A DNA stretch of 64,000 nt from Asterella californica (Eukaryota; Streptophyta; Marchantiopsida; Marchantiales; Aytoniaceae). Both the position numbers and the translations under genes were made by a program. The notes beneath the pieces are model-generated. The model had not been told where the DNA came from. It worked only from the letters and a program-made list of their open reading frames with translations, and ran no database searches. The stretch lies in assembly GCA_036924285.1 (NCBI GenBank), contig JAYKYS010000007.1, positions 19,220,001 to 19,284,000 on the forward strand, given 5' to 3'. Positions 21,001 to 31,958 of the stretch are shown here, one piece after another. Within the stretch, counting starts at the first letter, position 1; the number at the start of each line of letters is the position of its first letter.

Positions 21001-21540
21001 TACATGCCAGCAGAGTTGATACTAGGGCAAAAACCTGTGATGCCGATTGAGGAGGTTGTGCCTACTTGGAATGTTTTGCCATGGGAAGATGGTAGAAGTA
21101 CGGAGGATCTTCTTGCATTAAGGATCCAACAGTTAGAACGGAGACCTGAGGATGTTGCCAAAGCTGTGGAAAGGTTGAAGATTGCTAGAGAGAGAAACAA
21201 AGGCAGATTTGATAGAACGCATAGATTACGACCCAAACCAGTTAAAGAAGGTGATTGGGTGTTAGTCTATGATAGTAGTCTTGATAATCAGCATAGCACC
21301 ATCAGAAAGTTTTCCAAGAGATGGTTCGGACCTTATGTGGTGTTAGAGGTTCATGACAATGCCACATACTCTTTGAGAGAGTTAGATGGTGCAGTGCTCA
21401 AGATACCAGTCGCAGGAAAGAGAATCAAGCTCTTTAGAAGGAGAGGGGAGGACCAGAACATTGCAGAGCTTACTGAGGATGAAGCTGAAGATTCAATGGA
21501 GGTTCAAGATGAGTTTGAAGCCGAAGCTGAAGAGTCTTGA
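18036..21540 (+). pseudogene. Element B Pol (RT, RNase H, integrase), one frameshift
   Basis: Pol in the -1 frame. Reverse transcriptase: SSRWFTVPKKSGALRFIQDM (about 18853-18912), LYSGYDQFQL, LPQGATNSVAHMM and active site PFLDDVPIKGC (F-L-D-D at 19196-19207). RNase H: VILTVDTSPIGIGWAVG (about 19687-19740) to HIAGKDNPVADMLSRARY. Integrase: H-H-C-C zinc finger (EFHESLWAGHRG ... CIPCQ, about 20390-20520), core D in VVDLVTMPFG, D in ITADRGEL, and E in KSERGHP. C-terminal GPY/F-like module RWFGPYVVLEV near 21320. A single base is missing near 20864 (expected EGNGKSERGHP), which stops the frame at about 20911 and moves the rest (ALVKACKG on) to another frame, ending at 21540. No chromodomain. Otherwise intact; restoration is not implied. 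Confidence 0.92.
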
Positions 21541-21573
21541 TCTGGATGGCACATACCGGAGGATGTGCAGGTT

Positions 21574-21586
21574 CAGAGGGGGTGGA
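21574..21586 (+). other. Element B polypurine tract
   Basis: CAGAGGGGGTGGA lies directly before the 3' LTR. Element C has GGAGGGGGTGGA in the same place, so the tract is conserved in the group. Confidence 0.85.
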
Positions 21587-22869
21587 TGTCGCGCTACTTG
21601 GCGGCTACATGTTATATTTCTACTCCGACGCTTGAGTTTAGTAATTCTAGAAGTTAGCTTATATTTCTTCTAGTCGTTTATGTATATGTTTGACACCCTT
21701 GCATACGGTGTTAACACTATTTTGAGTCTTAGTAGGTTGATCACCATGTTGATAGGGCTTAAGCTCATGGGTTGTATTTGCGTGTCGCCCATGCACGCTT
21801 TCTAGCTGATTTAAGTTATTTTTCGGGGCTGCGTGTCGTTTTAAGTAATTTAAGTTTTACGCTGGCACTCTAGGGGGCTTGACGTGGTAGCCTATGAGTA
21901 AAACTAAGTTGCCACGTGGTTTAGGGTACTAAAGGACAACCAAGTGGAGCTATGAACTCCCATTGGTCCGTTTTTGTCTTTTGTTAAACTCTAAATTTAG
22001 AAACAGCGCTCTAGAGTGGAGTTCGAGCATTTGGTGAGGGAACTTCGAAATCTGAGAACACAGGAAGAGAGAGCTCGTCGTGCCAAGCACTGTCAGTGAA
22101 ATTTTTGCTCGATTTGGATCAATAAACAAGGAGTTATGCCCAATTGAAGTTCGGATTGTGCCAAAACTGCGTGACTTTTGTTGATTTTGGGGTTTTCGGT
22201 GCCAATTGCAGCAGAATTGAGGAAATCACTTCAAAACTTCGTGGTTGCGTTCACTGTCAAGAGGGCTACGACTGTCCAAAAAGTTTCAAATCATTTGAGT
22301 AACTGAGTAATTCAGGGCGGCCGCTGAAGCAGAGGGGGTCTGAAAAGCTCTTAATCTAGAGCAGCGACTTTAGAGAAGGAGATCTGGAGTTCTACAAACA
22401 TTCAGGAGTCCCAACTTCACAGGGATGTTCAGCATCCTGTAGACTTCAAATACTGTGAGAAGATTTGAAATTCATCGAGCCAATTCTCTGTTCTATGTCT
22501 GAATAGCTGTCTAGGTACCAGAAATTGTCATAATTCTCTTATTCAGAACTTTTCTGTTCATATCTCCGTGTCAGAATTTGATCTCAGGTTGAAAATTCGT
22601 CTGTGAGTTCAGTAGTACCTCATTTGCATGTAGGGGAAGTTTAGAGGTCTAAACCTTCATAGTTTTCCTCTCTTTGAGTGTCAAAGTTCACCGCTTAAGT
22701 CTATTACTACCAGTGATACCTAAATTTCGCTTTTTGAGCATATCAGAGGATCCTACACTCCTGTGTGAGTGTTTATAGCTCCTGTTGTGACCTGAAAGCC
22801 AACCTCTTGAGTAAACAACCACAGCCAGAAGCCCGGCGCTTTCCTAGGTAGATGGATCACACTCCGACA
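21587..22869 (+). repeat. Element B 3' LTR
   Basis: 1283 bp. It differs from the 5' LTR at four transitions by eye, for example TCTAGCTG for TCTAACTG and GTAGATGG for GTAGACGG. It ends at CCGACA and is followed by the target duplicate GCGC. Confidence 0.95.
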
Positions 22870-23994
22870 GCGCGTGAAACATTGATGAGGACAGCTGCTA
22901 CGATCAGAAGGGATACTGGATGGGAAGATCCGATAGAAGCCCTATCAGTGCATGCGTACATCGCCAAGAACCAACACGAAGCGTTGTTGGAAGAGAAGAG
23001 AAGGCGAGATTCAGAGGATGCAGGGGAAGGAACTTCTTCCAAGAGATAGACTCGAGGGGAGAAGGTTCGCCAAGAGCTTCGGGATGCAGGAGCTCAAGAC
23101 CTACCGATGGACGATGCTCCTTCTTCATCGAAGGAGAAATCTCAGAAGGAGAAGGGTAAGCCGGCTGCGTACAAGCTACAGTCGGATATCGAGGCTTCAA
23201 CAGACTTGAAGGGAGTCTTGGAAGATCGCATTCTGAATGCGAAGGTGGAGTTTACTTTGAGAGAAGTGTTAGGCATCGCCAAGCGTGAGTTTCATGATGT
23301 CATCATCGATGTCATCAAACGGAAACGACAAATTACGGGTGAGACTGGTTTATCACATGCTTTGGACACTAGGATGTCAGTGGATGAGGAGAGAGAGCTT
23401 GCAAGGTGTAGTGTCTATTCTCCAGAGGAAGAAAGAGATCGAAGGCGCAGGGTGCATTTCGAGGATGAAGAGGAGGATGGGAAGCGGAGCTCAAGTCATT
23501 ACAGCCACAGTCACTGGGCTCGAGCTACGACAGAGACGTTGGTGAGGATCGAGGACTTGGATGAGCCGGTGGTTGCTCTGATCGATCATGGATCAGAAAT
23601 CAACATCATGTCGAAGGAGCTGTACAAGAGGAAGAGGTGGCCGATCGACACAGAGCATGGATGGGTCATAAGAGCAGCCAACAACACGAGAGGAGAGTTG
23701 TATGGAGCTTGTCCAGACATCAGAGTGCGCGTAGGTGATGTTGCTATTGAGCAAAACTTCTTTGTTCAGGAAGCAACATCATACCCACTCATTTTGGGTC
23801 AACCTTTCATCATAGCAACCCGGATGGAGACAAAGGTACTGGACGACGGATCTGCGTATGCTAGGATCCGAAGTCAAGATGAGAAGAGAGCGGTACAGTT
23901 CCTGACTGTACCGTCCAACCACGAGCGCAACCGAGATCGTTTGAGGGAGAAGCCGCTTCCAAGGGTGAGTGAAGAGTTCAAGGATTTTCGTTGA
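22870..23994 (+). pseudogene. Element A Gag-protease, 3' part
   Basis: Continuation of A's Gag after element B. RETLMRTAATIRRDTGWEDP matches VGNSIRETTGWNDP of B, followed by HAYIAKNQHEALLEEKRRR. A frame break lies near 23046, after SSKR. From about 23107 the frame is open through the conserved DLKGVLEDRILNAKVEFTLR block to the aspartic protease ALIDHGSEINIMSKELYKR (D at 23584-23586) and LILGQPFIIATRME. It stops at 23992-23994, directly after the slip-site equivalent GGATTTT (23982-23988), where B, C and D have GGGTTTT. Confidence 0.88.
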
Positions 23995-25888
23995 GTACCA
24001 CTATAGAGCGGGATTGTGGTGGTGCGCAAGAGAAGGTACTCTCGCTTGATGGAGATAGTGCCTTTTGTACAGGGTTTGTTGGGTTTTCAGATTGTGGGAT
24101 TGCTATTTACAGGAAGGTAGAAGAGTTGAGAAGAAAAGAACAAAAACATTTGCGTGGTGTTGAGTTGATGTTGAAAGAGTTGGGTGAGCTAGAAGGGGAT
24201 GAATGGATTTCTGGTGTTTATGAAGAGGATGGGTTGGAAGATCCCTTGCGAGAGATCATGTCTATTGGATGGGAGGATATGGATAAGGTCGTGCAGATTC
24301 ATTCAAGGGAGGTCTATTCGGTGATCGAATCATTCCGTGCACCGGAGGTTCGAGTTGAGACAAGGTACAAGACAGTGGATAGGAAAGTAAAGCCAGTTGC
24401 TGGTCCTTTGCCGGAAGATACCAACCAACAGATGGATCGAGCTTCAAAGGAGAAGAGTTTGAGAGATCCTGCAATGATAGGACACAAGTTCACGGAGAAG
24501 ACCCTTGAAGAGCTGAAGATTGGATATGATGGGTCTCTTCTACCAGAAGAGAGGATGTGCTTCAAGGAGATGCTTTCAAGACATGGGAAAGCATTTGCTT
24601 TTGAGCCACTTGAGATTGGATGCGTAGATCCGTACGTTGTTACCCCGATGGTTATCTTCACGGTACCGCATGTGCCATGGAACCTGAGACCAATTCCAGT
24701 ACCGCGGGCTCACTTGCCCAAACTAGTGGAGTTGCTGAAGGAGAAGATGCGGATGAAGATCTTGGAGCCGTCGTTTGCACCATATTCAAGCAGATGGTTT
24801 AGTACCAAAGAAGAATGGGTCGCTGCGGTTCATCCAAGACATGCAGCCAGTGAACGCAGTAACAATCAGAAATGCTGGGGTGGGACCGATTGTGGATGAG
24901 TTTGCAAAAGCGTTTGCAGGAAGAGCGATTTACTCAATGGGAGATCTTTACTCGGGGTATGATCAGTTTCAACTAGCGGAGGAGAGCAGAAGCTTCACGA
25001 CAATGAGGACACCTTTGGGGTTGGTTAGGATGTGTACCTTACCACAGGGAGCTACCAACTCGGTAGCACACATGATGAACGGGATGAATCGAGTTCTAAG
25101 GGACTTCATCCCCGAAAAGACGATGCCGTTCTTGGATGACATCCCCATCAAAGGATGTGTGGAAGATGAGAAGGATGAAGCATTAGATCAGAGGGGGTGT
25201 CGGCGATACGTCAATGATCACATCGCAGACTGTGAGAAGATCTTATCTCGACTTGAGGAAGTTCATCTTACGCTGTCAGGTGCGAAGTCTACATTTGGAG
25301 TTAGAGAGGTTTTGATCGTTGGTCATTTGTGTGGATCGTTTGGTCGGAAGCCAGATCCGAACAAGGTGGATGCGATTGGAAGGATGAAGGAGGTTTGCAA
25401 CTCGCTGACAGAAGTAAGAAGATTTTTGGGTGCTTGTGTATTCTACCACATTTGGATTCCTCATTATGCGCATGTGGCGGATCCGTTGTATGGATTGTTG
25501 CGTAAGGGTCATAAATTCAGATGGGAGGAAGAGCATACTGATGCGGTAAGGAAGCTGAAGTCTTTACTATCATCTCCTCCAGTTCTGGGAAGGATTGATT
25601 ACAAGGGTGCTAAGCTGGTGGTTCTTACTGTGGATACAAGTCCAGTTGCAATTGGATGGGCAGTCGGACAAGATGATGAGGATGGAGACAGGTTTGCGGT
25701 TAGGTTCGGAGCGAAGGTGTTAAGTGCTCGACAACGTGCTTACCCGCAAGTGAAGAGAGAATTGTGGGGTATTGTTTCAGCTATGAAAACTGAGAAAGAG
25801 TATTTGATTGGAGCAGTAGTGGTGGTTGAAACTAATTGCTTGCCGTTGTTAGGGATGATCATGAATTGTTCAACTCCTGATATTGCGA
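23989..25888 (+). pseudogene. Element A Pol, truncated
   Basis: Pol in the -1 frame relative to Gag-protease, opening SLSTTIERDCGGAQE. It contains the N-terminal region, reverse transcriptase with PFLDDIPIKGC, and the first half of RNase H (VVLTVDTSPVAIGWAVGQDD). Two bases are missing near 24802 (WF[.]VPKKNGSLRF), shifting the frame. The text ends at CSTPDIAML (25888 or so), where B continues RWIAYIKSLNPEF. From there on the sequence is LTR. The RNase H tail and integrase are therefore deleted. Confidence 0.9.
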
Positions 25889-27071
25889 TGTTATTGAGAC
25901 GCAGGGAGCAGAATTGGGGTTTTCAGTTACCTGTGAAGGAGAGTTGGACCGTTCGGGCCGTTCCGGAGTCCAAACTTGCTGTCCTTGGATCCATCGGGAT
26001 CAGAAGAACGAGTTCTTCAGGAAATTGAAGACGATACAAAGTTTTATCGAGCGGTTTGAGAGTTGTGAGAGAAATTGGCTCGCAGGGAAGCGCTTGGGTC
26101 AGGTTTTCATTGCCTGCGACCTGAGATTGGATTGTTCTTCGCGATCGGTGAGCCAAGCTCTTCGTTCTTGGTGCCTACGCGATCAGGGAGTCCTCATGTA
26201 CGCATAGGAGAAGACTGTAAGTGAATTGGATTGTTGGTTTGGGTGTGGTGGGCAAATTTGAGCCGCAGGGAGCCGATTTACGTCAGTTTTTTGTAGCCTG
26301 TGACCAAATTTCTCGAGTAGTTTTGCAAGGGGAACTCCAAACGGCTTGTTTGGAGTCTTGTTGGGTTCAGGGTAGCCAGATCTACCTACCAGCGAAGACG
26401 GATATCAGTTTAGACGATCCGTTTGTGCGGTGTGAGCGGTTTTAAGCCGCAGGGAGGAGTTTTTGAAGGTTCGGTCACCTGCGACCGAAAATTGGCGATA
26501 TCTCGACTATCGGGAGTCGGATCTGAAGGTTTCTTGGGCCAACGGAGTCAGGGAAGGAGACCCTATCAACATTTGAAGATCGTTTGGCGAAAGGAGAAAG
26601 TTCCCAGATAGGTCTTTTTCGGTTCCTTCGCTACAGGTTTCGTCCTTTTGAGTTCATTAAGGACTTAGTTGGTTGTGTATGGCTTGTGGTAGCTAGCTTT
26701 AGCCAAGAGCTAGTGTGTGGATGTGGTTTGGACTTGGGTTTGGATCGCATGATACTGTTGTGGCTCTGGTTGTTAGCAAAGAGAAGTTCCTCTTGCTTTG
26801 AGCTACGCTTTGGCGATTTCAGACTAGGGTTGCGTTTCAGGGGTTTGTTTTAGGGCTTCTGAAGTAGGTTACAGACCGCTCTGGTCTTTTCCTCAGTTTT
26901 GTGCTGTTTGGAGAAAGAATCGACAGTGTACATACTTTCAGAGTGGTATATATCGCAGCATTCCTTTTCGTGGTTGTTCTTCTCTGTCTTGTCTCTGTTT
27001 GGCACACAACATCTCCATAGCCAGGAACCTCGCGTTTTCCTGGACATCCTTCACGCACGCAACATCCGACA
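25889..27071 (+). repeat. Element A 3' LTR, 5' end missing
   Basis: It begins TTGAGACGCAGG directly against pol. The reverse solo LTR at 28711-30007 has about 150 bp more before the equivalent point. It ends CCGACA at 27071. It aligns with 12130-12976 over the last 840 bp. Confidence 0.85.
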
Positions 27072-27072
27072 C

Positions 27073-27241
27073 GATAACGGTCCGGCTCCGGTCCGGATCA
27101 AAGTGAGTAAGGTAAGTGGTGCCTAGATGCTAACTTGTGATTGTGGTTTGTAGGTTAGCGGTGTAAATTTTGTGACCTACTGAGTAAGAGCTTCCGCTGA
27201 CGCAACAAGGCAGTAGGTGTGCGAAAAGTGGTATCATAGCC
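27073..27241 (+). repeat. Element E 5' LTR tail and primer binding site
   Basis: 27073-27227 matches 48960-49106 (ACGGTCCG..., GTGACCTACTGAGTAAGAGC, ending GCGAAAA/GCGCAAAA). TGGTATCATAGCC at 27229 is an initiator-tRNA-Met-type primer site. The rest of the 5' LTR has been replaced by the end of element A. Confidence 0.8.
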
Positions 27242-27387
27242 GACACCTCGGTGAGCGAGAACTTGTGGTAGCGGCTGAAGGTTGGACGCTTGACGAGGGA
27301 CGCGAGACACGAAGTGGATCAAAGTTTCTAGGTGAACACTTGGAGCGACAACCGACGTAGGACAAAGTTCTAAGAGGAAGACCAAGA

Positions 27388-28440
27388 GATGAGCGGCGAC
27401 TGAGACCGGGACCAGATCAACTCGAGCTAGCCCTGAGGCACAGTCAAAGGACGATAATTGACAACTTTCACCCCAACTTCAAGGGAGCCTAATATCAACT
27501 GCGACACCGGTGCAGCAAGATGGAGTCTTGTCAACGGTGCCCAACAATTCAGGCGCGGGAAGTCAAGGAGCTTTGTTGCAGAGCTCATCAAGACCATGCA
27601 GGAGGGTATGGTCTCTAAGGATAAACGTATCGCTGAGCTTGAGGTAGGCCAAGAAAGTTCCTCGTCTACCAGAAAGCTTTGTAAGATAAATTTTCTGACC
27701 TCGTTTTCAGGTATAAGACGGGCTCGCAAGGTTTAAGGATTTCTTAACTGAGTTGGACCTATACTTTGAGGCGCAACAGACTCAAGAGTCAGACAAGATG
27801 AGAGCGGCAATTACGTTCCTGAAGGATCATGCACTTCTCTGGTGGACTGCATACAGGGACGAGCATGCCTTGACCGTCTCAGCGCTTGGTAGGAAAGAGT
27901 TCAAGGAGTTGCTCGTGAGACGATTCACTCCGGAGTATTAAAGGATTTGAGACGATGTCGAGTTAGTTAGGTTGAAGCAGACGAGGACAATAAGTGCTTA
28001 TGTGCGCGAGTTCAGTGCTAAGCTGGATTCATTCTCCAAGTGGACTGAGGAGACCAAAATATGTATATTTATTGAGGAACTCAAGTCTAGCTCGGAGAAG
28101 GCTCTCTTCCGAATGCCGGAGCTACCAGCGACAAGTGCCGAACTTTTGAAGAGAGCAGAGAAAATTAGAGACGATGAAGTCCTGTAATAGAAACCTTTTG
28201 AACCACACAGCACGGACAAGTTTCAAAAGAAGAACAAGGGCTTCAAGCGATAATGGGACGAGGGTGAGAAAGATCGGAAGGATTCTTCTGTCCCGGCAGC
28301 AAAGCGACAGCAACAGGAGTAAAACCTAAAGGCAAACACCTCAGAAGGACAATGGAGCTAAGTTTACTTGCTACAACTGTGGCGGGACGGTCCATATTGT
28401 TAAGAGGTCCATGAAATCCAAGGTTAGTAACTGTAGCATG
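27388..28440 (+). pseudogene. Element E gag
   Basis: Chromovirus Gag in pieces. A coiled region (VAELIKTMQEGMVSKDKRIA) is followed by the capsid: FLTELDLYFEAQQTQESDKM, ITFLKDHALLWWTAYRDEH, then TISAYVREFSAKLDSFSKWT and ELPATSAELLKRAEKIRDDE. The zinc knuckle near 28370 reads CYNCGGTVHIVKRS, so the final cysteine has become serine. Stops occur near 27736, 27941 and 28185. It is unrelated in sequence to the Gag of families A-D. Confidence 0.85.
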
Positions 28441-28463
28441 AATGTGTTTGTTGCAAAGGACTT

Positions 28464-28710
28464 GTGGAGGACCAGATGACTATGACCTTGAGAACCACGA
28501 AGAAGACTCCGGGACTGATGTTTCTACAAGCCAAAGTTGCTAACTGTGATGTTACTTTTCTTGTGGACACAGGAGCGACCCACTCCTTCATAAGTCTGAA
28601 GTTGGTTAAGAAGTTGGACTTGTCTACCTCCAAGGCAGACAAGCCTATTCAGGTGCGCTTTGCCAAGGACAAGACGTACCAAACTTCTGAAATGGCCTTG
28701 GACGTTATCA
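28464..28710 (+). pseudogene. Element E protease, truncated
   Basis: Retropepsin with the ordinary motif FLVDTGATHSFISLKLVKKL. It ends at 28710, where a reverse-strand LTR begins. The reverse transcriptase that should follow is absent. Confidence 0.85.
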
Positions 28711-30007
28711 TGTCAGATTTTACGTGAAGGATGTTCAGGAAAACGTGAGGTTCCTGGCTGTGGAGATGTTGTGTCCTGAAACAGAGACAAGATAAAGAAA
28801 AACAACCACGAAAACGAATGTTGCTATATATACCAACTCCAAATATATGTACACTGCCAGTTCTTTCTCTTAAGAGCACAGAATTGAGAAACAAACCAGA
28901 GCGATCTGTAACCTACTTCAAAAGCCTCTAAAAACAACCCCTGAATCACAACCCTGACCCAAAACCACCGAAGCGTAACTCAAAGCAAGAGAAACTTCCC
29001 TTTGCTAACAAACAGAGCCACAACAGTATCACGATCCAAACCCAAGTCCAAACCACATCCATGTATAAGCTCTTAGCTAAAGCTAGCTACCACAAGCTGT
29101 ATATAGCCAACCAGAATTCTAACAAACTTAAAAGAGTAAAACCCGTAGCGAAGAAACCGAAAAAGGCCTATCTGAGAACTTCCTCCTTTCGCCAAACGGA
29201 CTTCAGATGTCGATAAGGTCTCCTCCGCTGACTCCGTTAACCCAAGAAACCTTCAGATCCGACTCCCAACAGCCGAGATATCGTCAATTTTCGGCCGCAG
29301 GTGACCGAACCTTCAAAAACTTTTCCTTGCGGCTTAAAACCGCACACATCGCTCAAACGGATCGCTTGATCTGATATATGTCTTCCCTGGGAGGTAGATC
29401 TAGCTATCACGAACCCATCGAGACTCCAAACAAGCTGTTTGGAGTTCCCTTTGCAAAACCACGCTAGAAGTTTGGTCGCATGTTGCAAAAAACTAATGTA
29501 AATGAACTCCCTGCGGCTCAAACTCGTTCACCTCATCCAAACCAACAATCCAATCCACATATTGTCTTCTCTTATGCGTAGATGAAGACTCCCTGGTCAC
29601 GTAGGCATCAAGAACGAAGAGCTTGGCACACCGGTCGCAAAGAACAACCCAATTTTAGGTCACAGGCGATGAAAAACCTGACGCAAGCGCTTCCTTGCGA
29701 GCCAATTTCACTCAGATCTCCTAAACCGCTCGATGAAACTTGGTATCGTCTTCAATTTCCTATAGAACTCGGTGTTGTGATCTCGATGGATCCAAGGACA
29801 GCAAGTTTGGACTCCGAAACGGTCTGAACGGTCCAACTCTCCTTCACAAGTAACTGAAATCTCTAAATCTCCTTCCTGCGTCTCAATTTCCCCGATCCGT
29901 CTCTTCCCAAACCATCTTAACCTGTGCGTAGCCTGCATAGATCTTAACCCAATGACACCTTGCACGCGTGTATTGGACTTCCCAATTCTCCAAAACATCC
30001 ACCGACA
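28711..30007 (-). mobile_element. Reverse solo LTR of type A
   Basis: On the minus strand it runs TGTCGGTGG... to ...TCTGACA (1297 bp) and aligns along both LTRs of element A, including the outer portion they lack. It therefore defines the full A-type LTR. No target duplication is visible: the flanks are protease on the left and the end of RNase H or start of integrase on the right. Either a deletion followed insertion or an internal region was lost. Confidence 0.82.
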
Positions 30008-30617
30008 TGTCGCAAGAACAAGCAAATCTCTTAAGCAGCCCTCTTGTATCATTTGCGAGCTATGTATCTTCAGGAGTCAGACTTGGAGAGGCGAATACGT
30101 GAAGGTTACATGGACGATGACCAAGCGAAGGAGTACCTGGAACGGATCAAGCGAGGAGTGAAGTTGCACAACATGCAGCTGAGACATGGCTTACTCATGT
30201 TCAAGCAAAGTAGGGTTTATGTGGGACAAGGAAAACTTAGGACTAAGTTACTCAAAGAATGTCATGATGCGCCCTTATCAAACCATAAAGGAGAAAAATC
30301 CACTTTAGCAGTGATAGTTAAAAAGTTTTATTGGCCCAACATGAAAGACGATGTTGTCCATTTTGTGAAAACATGCGTAACCTGTCAAGCAAACCGTATT
30401 TCTTATGAGAAGAAACAAGGGTTGCTTCATCCTTTGCCGATTTCAGCCAGACCTTGGGAAAGCATTGGACTTCATTACGTCTCTGCCTGTCTCAAATGGA
30501 TACAACGCAATCTTTGTGATAGTTGATCGGTTTAGCAAACTAGCGAAGTTTACCCTGACCTTGGATACCGCAACAGCGTTCACAACTTCTCGATTGTTCT
30601 TAGATACTTGATGGCGT
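30008..30617 (+). pseudogene. Element E integrase, first half
   Basis: Chromovirus integrase: a lead segment YLQESDLERRIREGYMDDD, the H-H-C-C finger (LSNHKGEKSTLAVIVKKFYW ... CVTCQANR, about 30277-30395), then PLPISARPWESIGL. A frame change near 30470 follows, and in the next frame the catalytic core starts LDFITSLPVSNGYNAIFVIV, then DRFSKLAKF. It is interrupted at 30617 by element C and resumes at 39525. A TGA (30609-30611) precedes the break. Confidence 0.88.
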
Positions 30618-31905
30618 TGTCGAGTTGAGAGTTTTTCTGGGAAGAGCGGAACCTTCTGGCTGTGATATGACCTTGAAGGTTGTGTTCAGTCTACTCAGGG
30701 AAGCGTTAGGCTTCAGGCTGTGGTTGCTTACTATACAGAGGTAGGGTTCAGGTCATAAAGGGCACTGTAGACACTCACTCAGGTCGAATGGATCCTCCAG
30801 TATGTTCAGGAAGCGAAGATCAGATTAGACTAGCAGTAATAAGATCAGACAGCGAACTTTAACGGTCCAGAATCAGAAACATACGATGGTTCAGACTTCA
30901 GAACTCCTCCTACATGTAAATGAGGCCCTACTGACCATACACACGAAGTTTCAGCTTGAGATCAAATCAGAGTGTCGAGATATGGGCAGAAATGTTCTGA
31001 GCAGAGAAATTACGGCAATTTCTGGTACCCAGGCAGCTATTTCGACCTAGAACAGAGAATTGGCTTGATCACTTTCGAGGATTCTTACAGGATTTGCAGT
31101 ACACAGCTTGCTGAACACTCCTGTGAAGTTGGGCCTCCTGATTGTACACAGAACTCCAGATCTCGCTCTCTGAAGTTGATGCTCTAGATTGAGAGCTTTT
31201 TGGACCCCCTCTGCTTCAGCGGTCGCCCTGAATTACTCACAAATTCAATTGACATGAAAATTTGGGGAGGTTTGAAGCGATTTTCTCAAATCTACTGCGA
31301 TTGACACTGAAAACCCCAAAATCGACAGAAGTGCTGCAATTCTGGCACAAATCGAACTTCAATCAGCCATAACTCCTTCTTTATTGCTCCAAATCGATCA
31401 AAAATTTCACTGCAGTGCTTGGCACGACGAACCCTATCTCCCTGTGCTCTCAGATTTCGAATTCCTCTCTCCAAATGCTCGAACTCCTCTTAAGACCTCT
31501 ACTACTAAGTTTAGCAGTACACAAAGACAAAATCGGACCAATGGGAGTTCATAGCTCCACTTGGCTGTCCTTTAATGTCACAAACCACGTGGTGACTCAA
31601 ATTTGCACATAGGCTACCACGTCAAGCCCCTAAAGTGCCAGCGTAAATCTTAAACTACATGCGAAGACGTGTAAAATGACACGTAATCCCGAAAGATAAC
31701 CTAACCTCGCTAGGAAGCATGCATGGGCGACATGTAATTACAACCCATGAGCTTAACTCTATCAACATGGTAATTAACCTACTAAGCCTCAAAATATATA
31801 TCATCATCAAAATCGACTTCTCTGAGGTCTTAACTTCGCTCAGAGATACTAACGCCTGAAAGAGAGGTGAATTATTTACAATGTAAAATGATTCACATCA
31901 CGACA
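30618..31905 (-). repeat. Element C 3' LTR
   Basis: 1288 bp, aligning with 38195-39520. It lacks a 38-bp block present in the other copy (after 31266; the block corresponds to 38847-38884) and shows scattered substitutions. Confidence 0.92.
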
Positions 31906-31920
31906 TCCACCCCCTCCAAA
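31906..31920 (-). other. Element C polypurine tract
   Basis: Minus strand TTTGGAGGGGGTGGA directly before the 3' LTR. The last ten bases equal those of element B. Confidence 0.85.
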
Positions 31921-31958
31921 CCTGCACATCCTCTGGCATGTGCCAACCTCTTCAGTCT

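Larger units (their letters stand above)
14346..22869 (+). mobile_element. Element B: young Ty3-like LTR retrotransposon
   Basis: Complete 8.52-kb element with two 1283-bp LTRs (TGTCG...CGACA), tRNA-Trp-type primer site, gag-protease ORF, pol in the -1 frame, polypurine tract, and the 4-bp target duplication GCGC at 14342-14345 and 22870-22873. By eye the LTRs differ at four positions, all transitions (about 0.3%), so insertion is recent. The only coding damage seen is a single-base deletion in integrase near 20864. It sits inside element A's gag: removing B plus one GCGC joins A's reading frame without a gap. Confidence 0.95.
12130..27071 (+). mobile_element. Element A: Ty3-like retrotransposon, split by B
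   Basis: Composite of 5' LTR remnant (12130-12976), primer site, gag-protease (13037-14345 and 22870-23994), pol (to 25888) and 3' LTR (25889-27071). Element B lies inside gag. Without B and one 4-bp duplication A is about 6.4 kb; a complete copy would be near 9 kb. It lacks the last part of RNase H, all integrase, the 3' polypurine tract and the first 150 bp or so of the 3' LTR, consistent with one internal deletion. The two LTR copies differ at about nine places in 840 shared bases, so A is older than B. It cannot move by itself. Confidence 0.88.
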
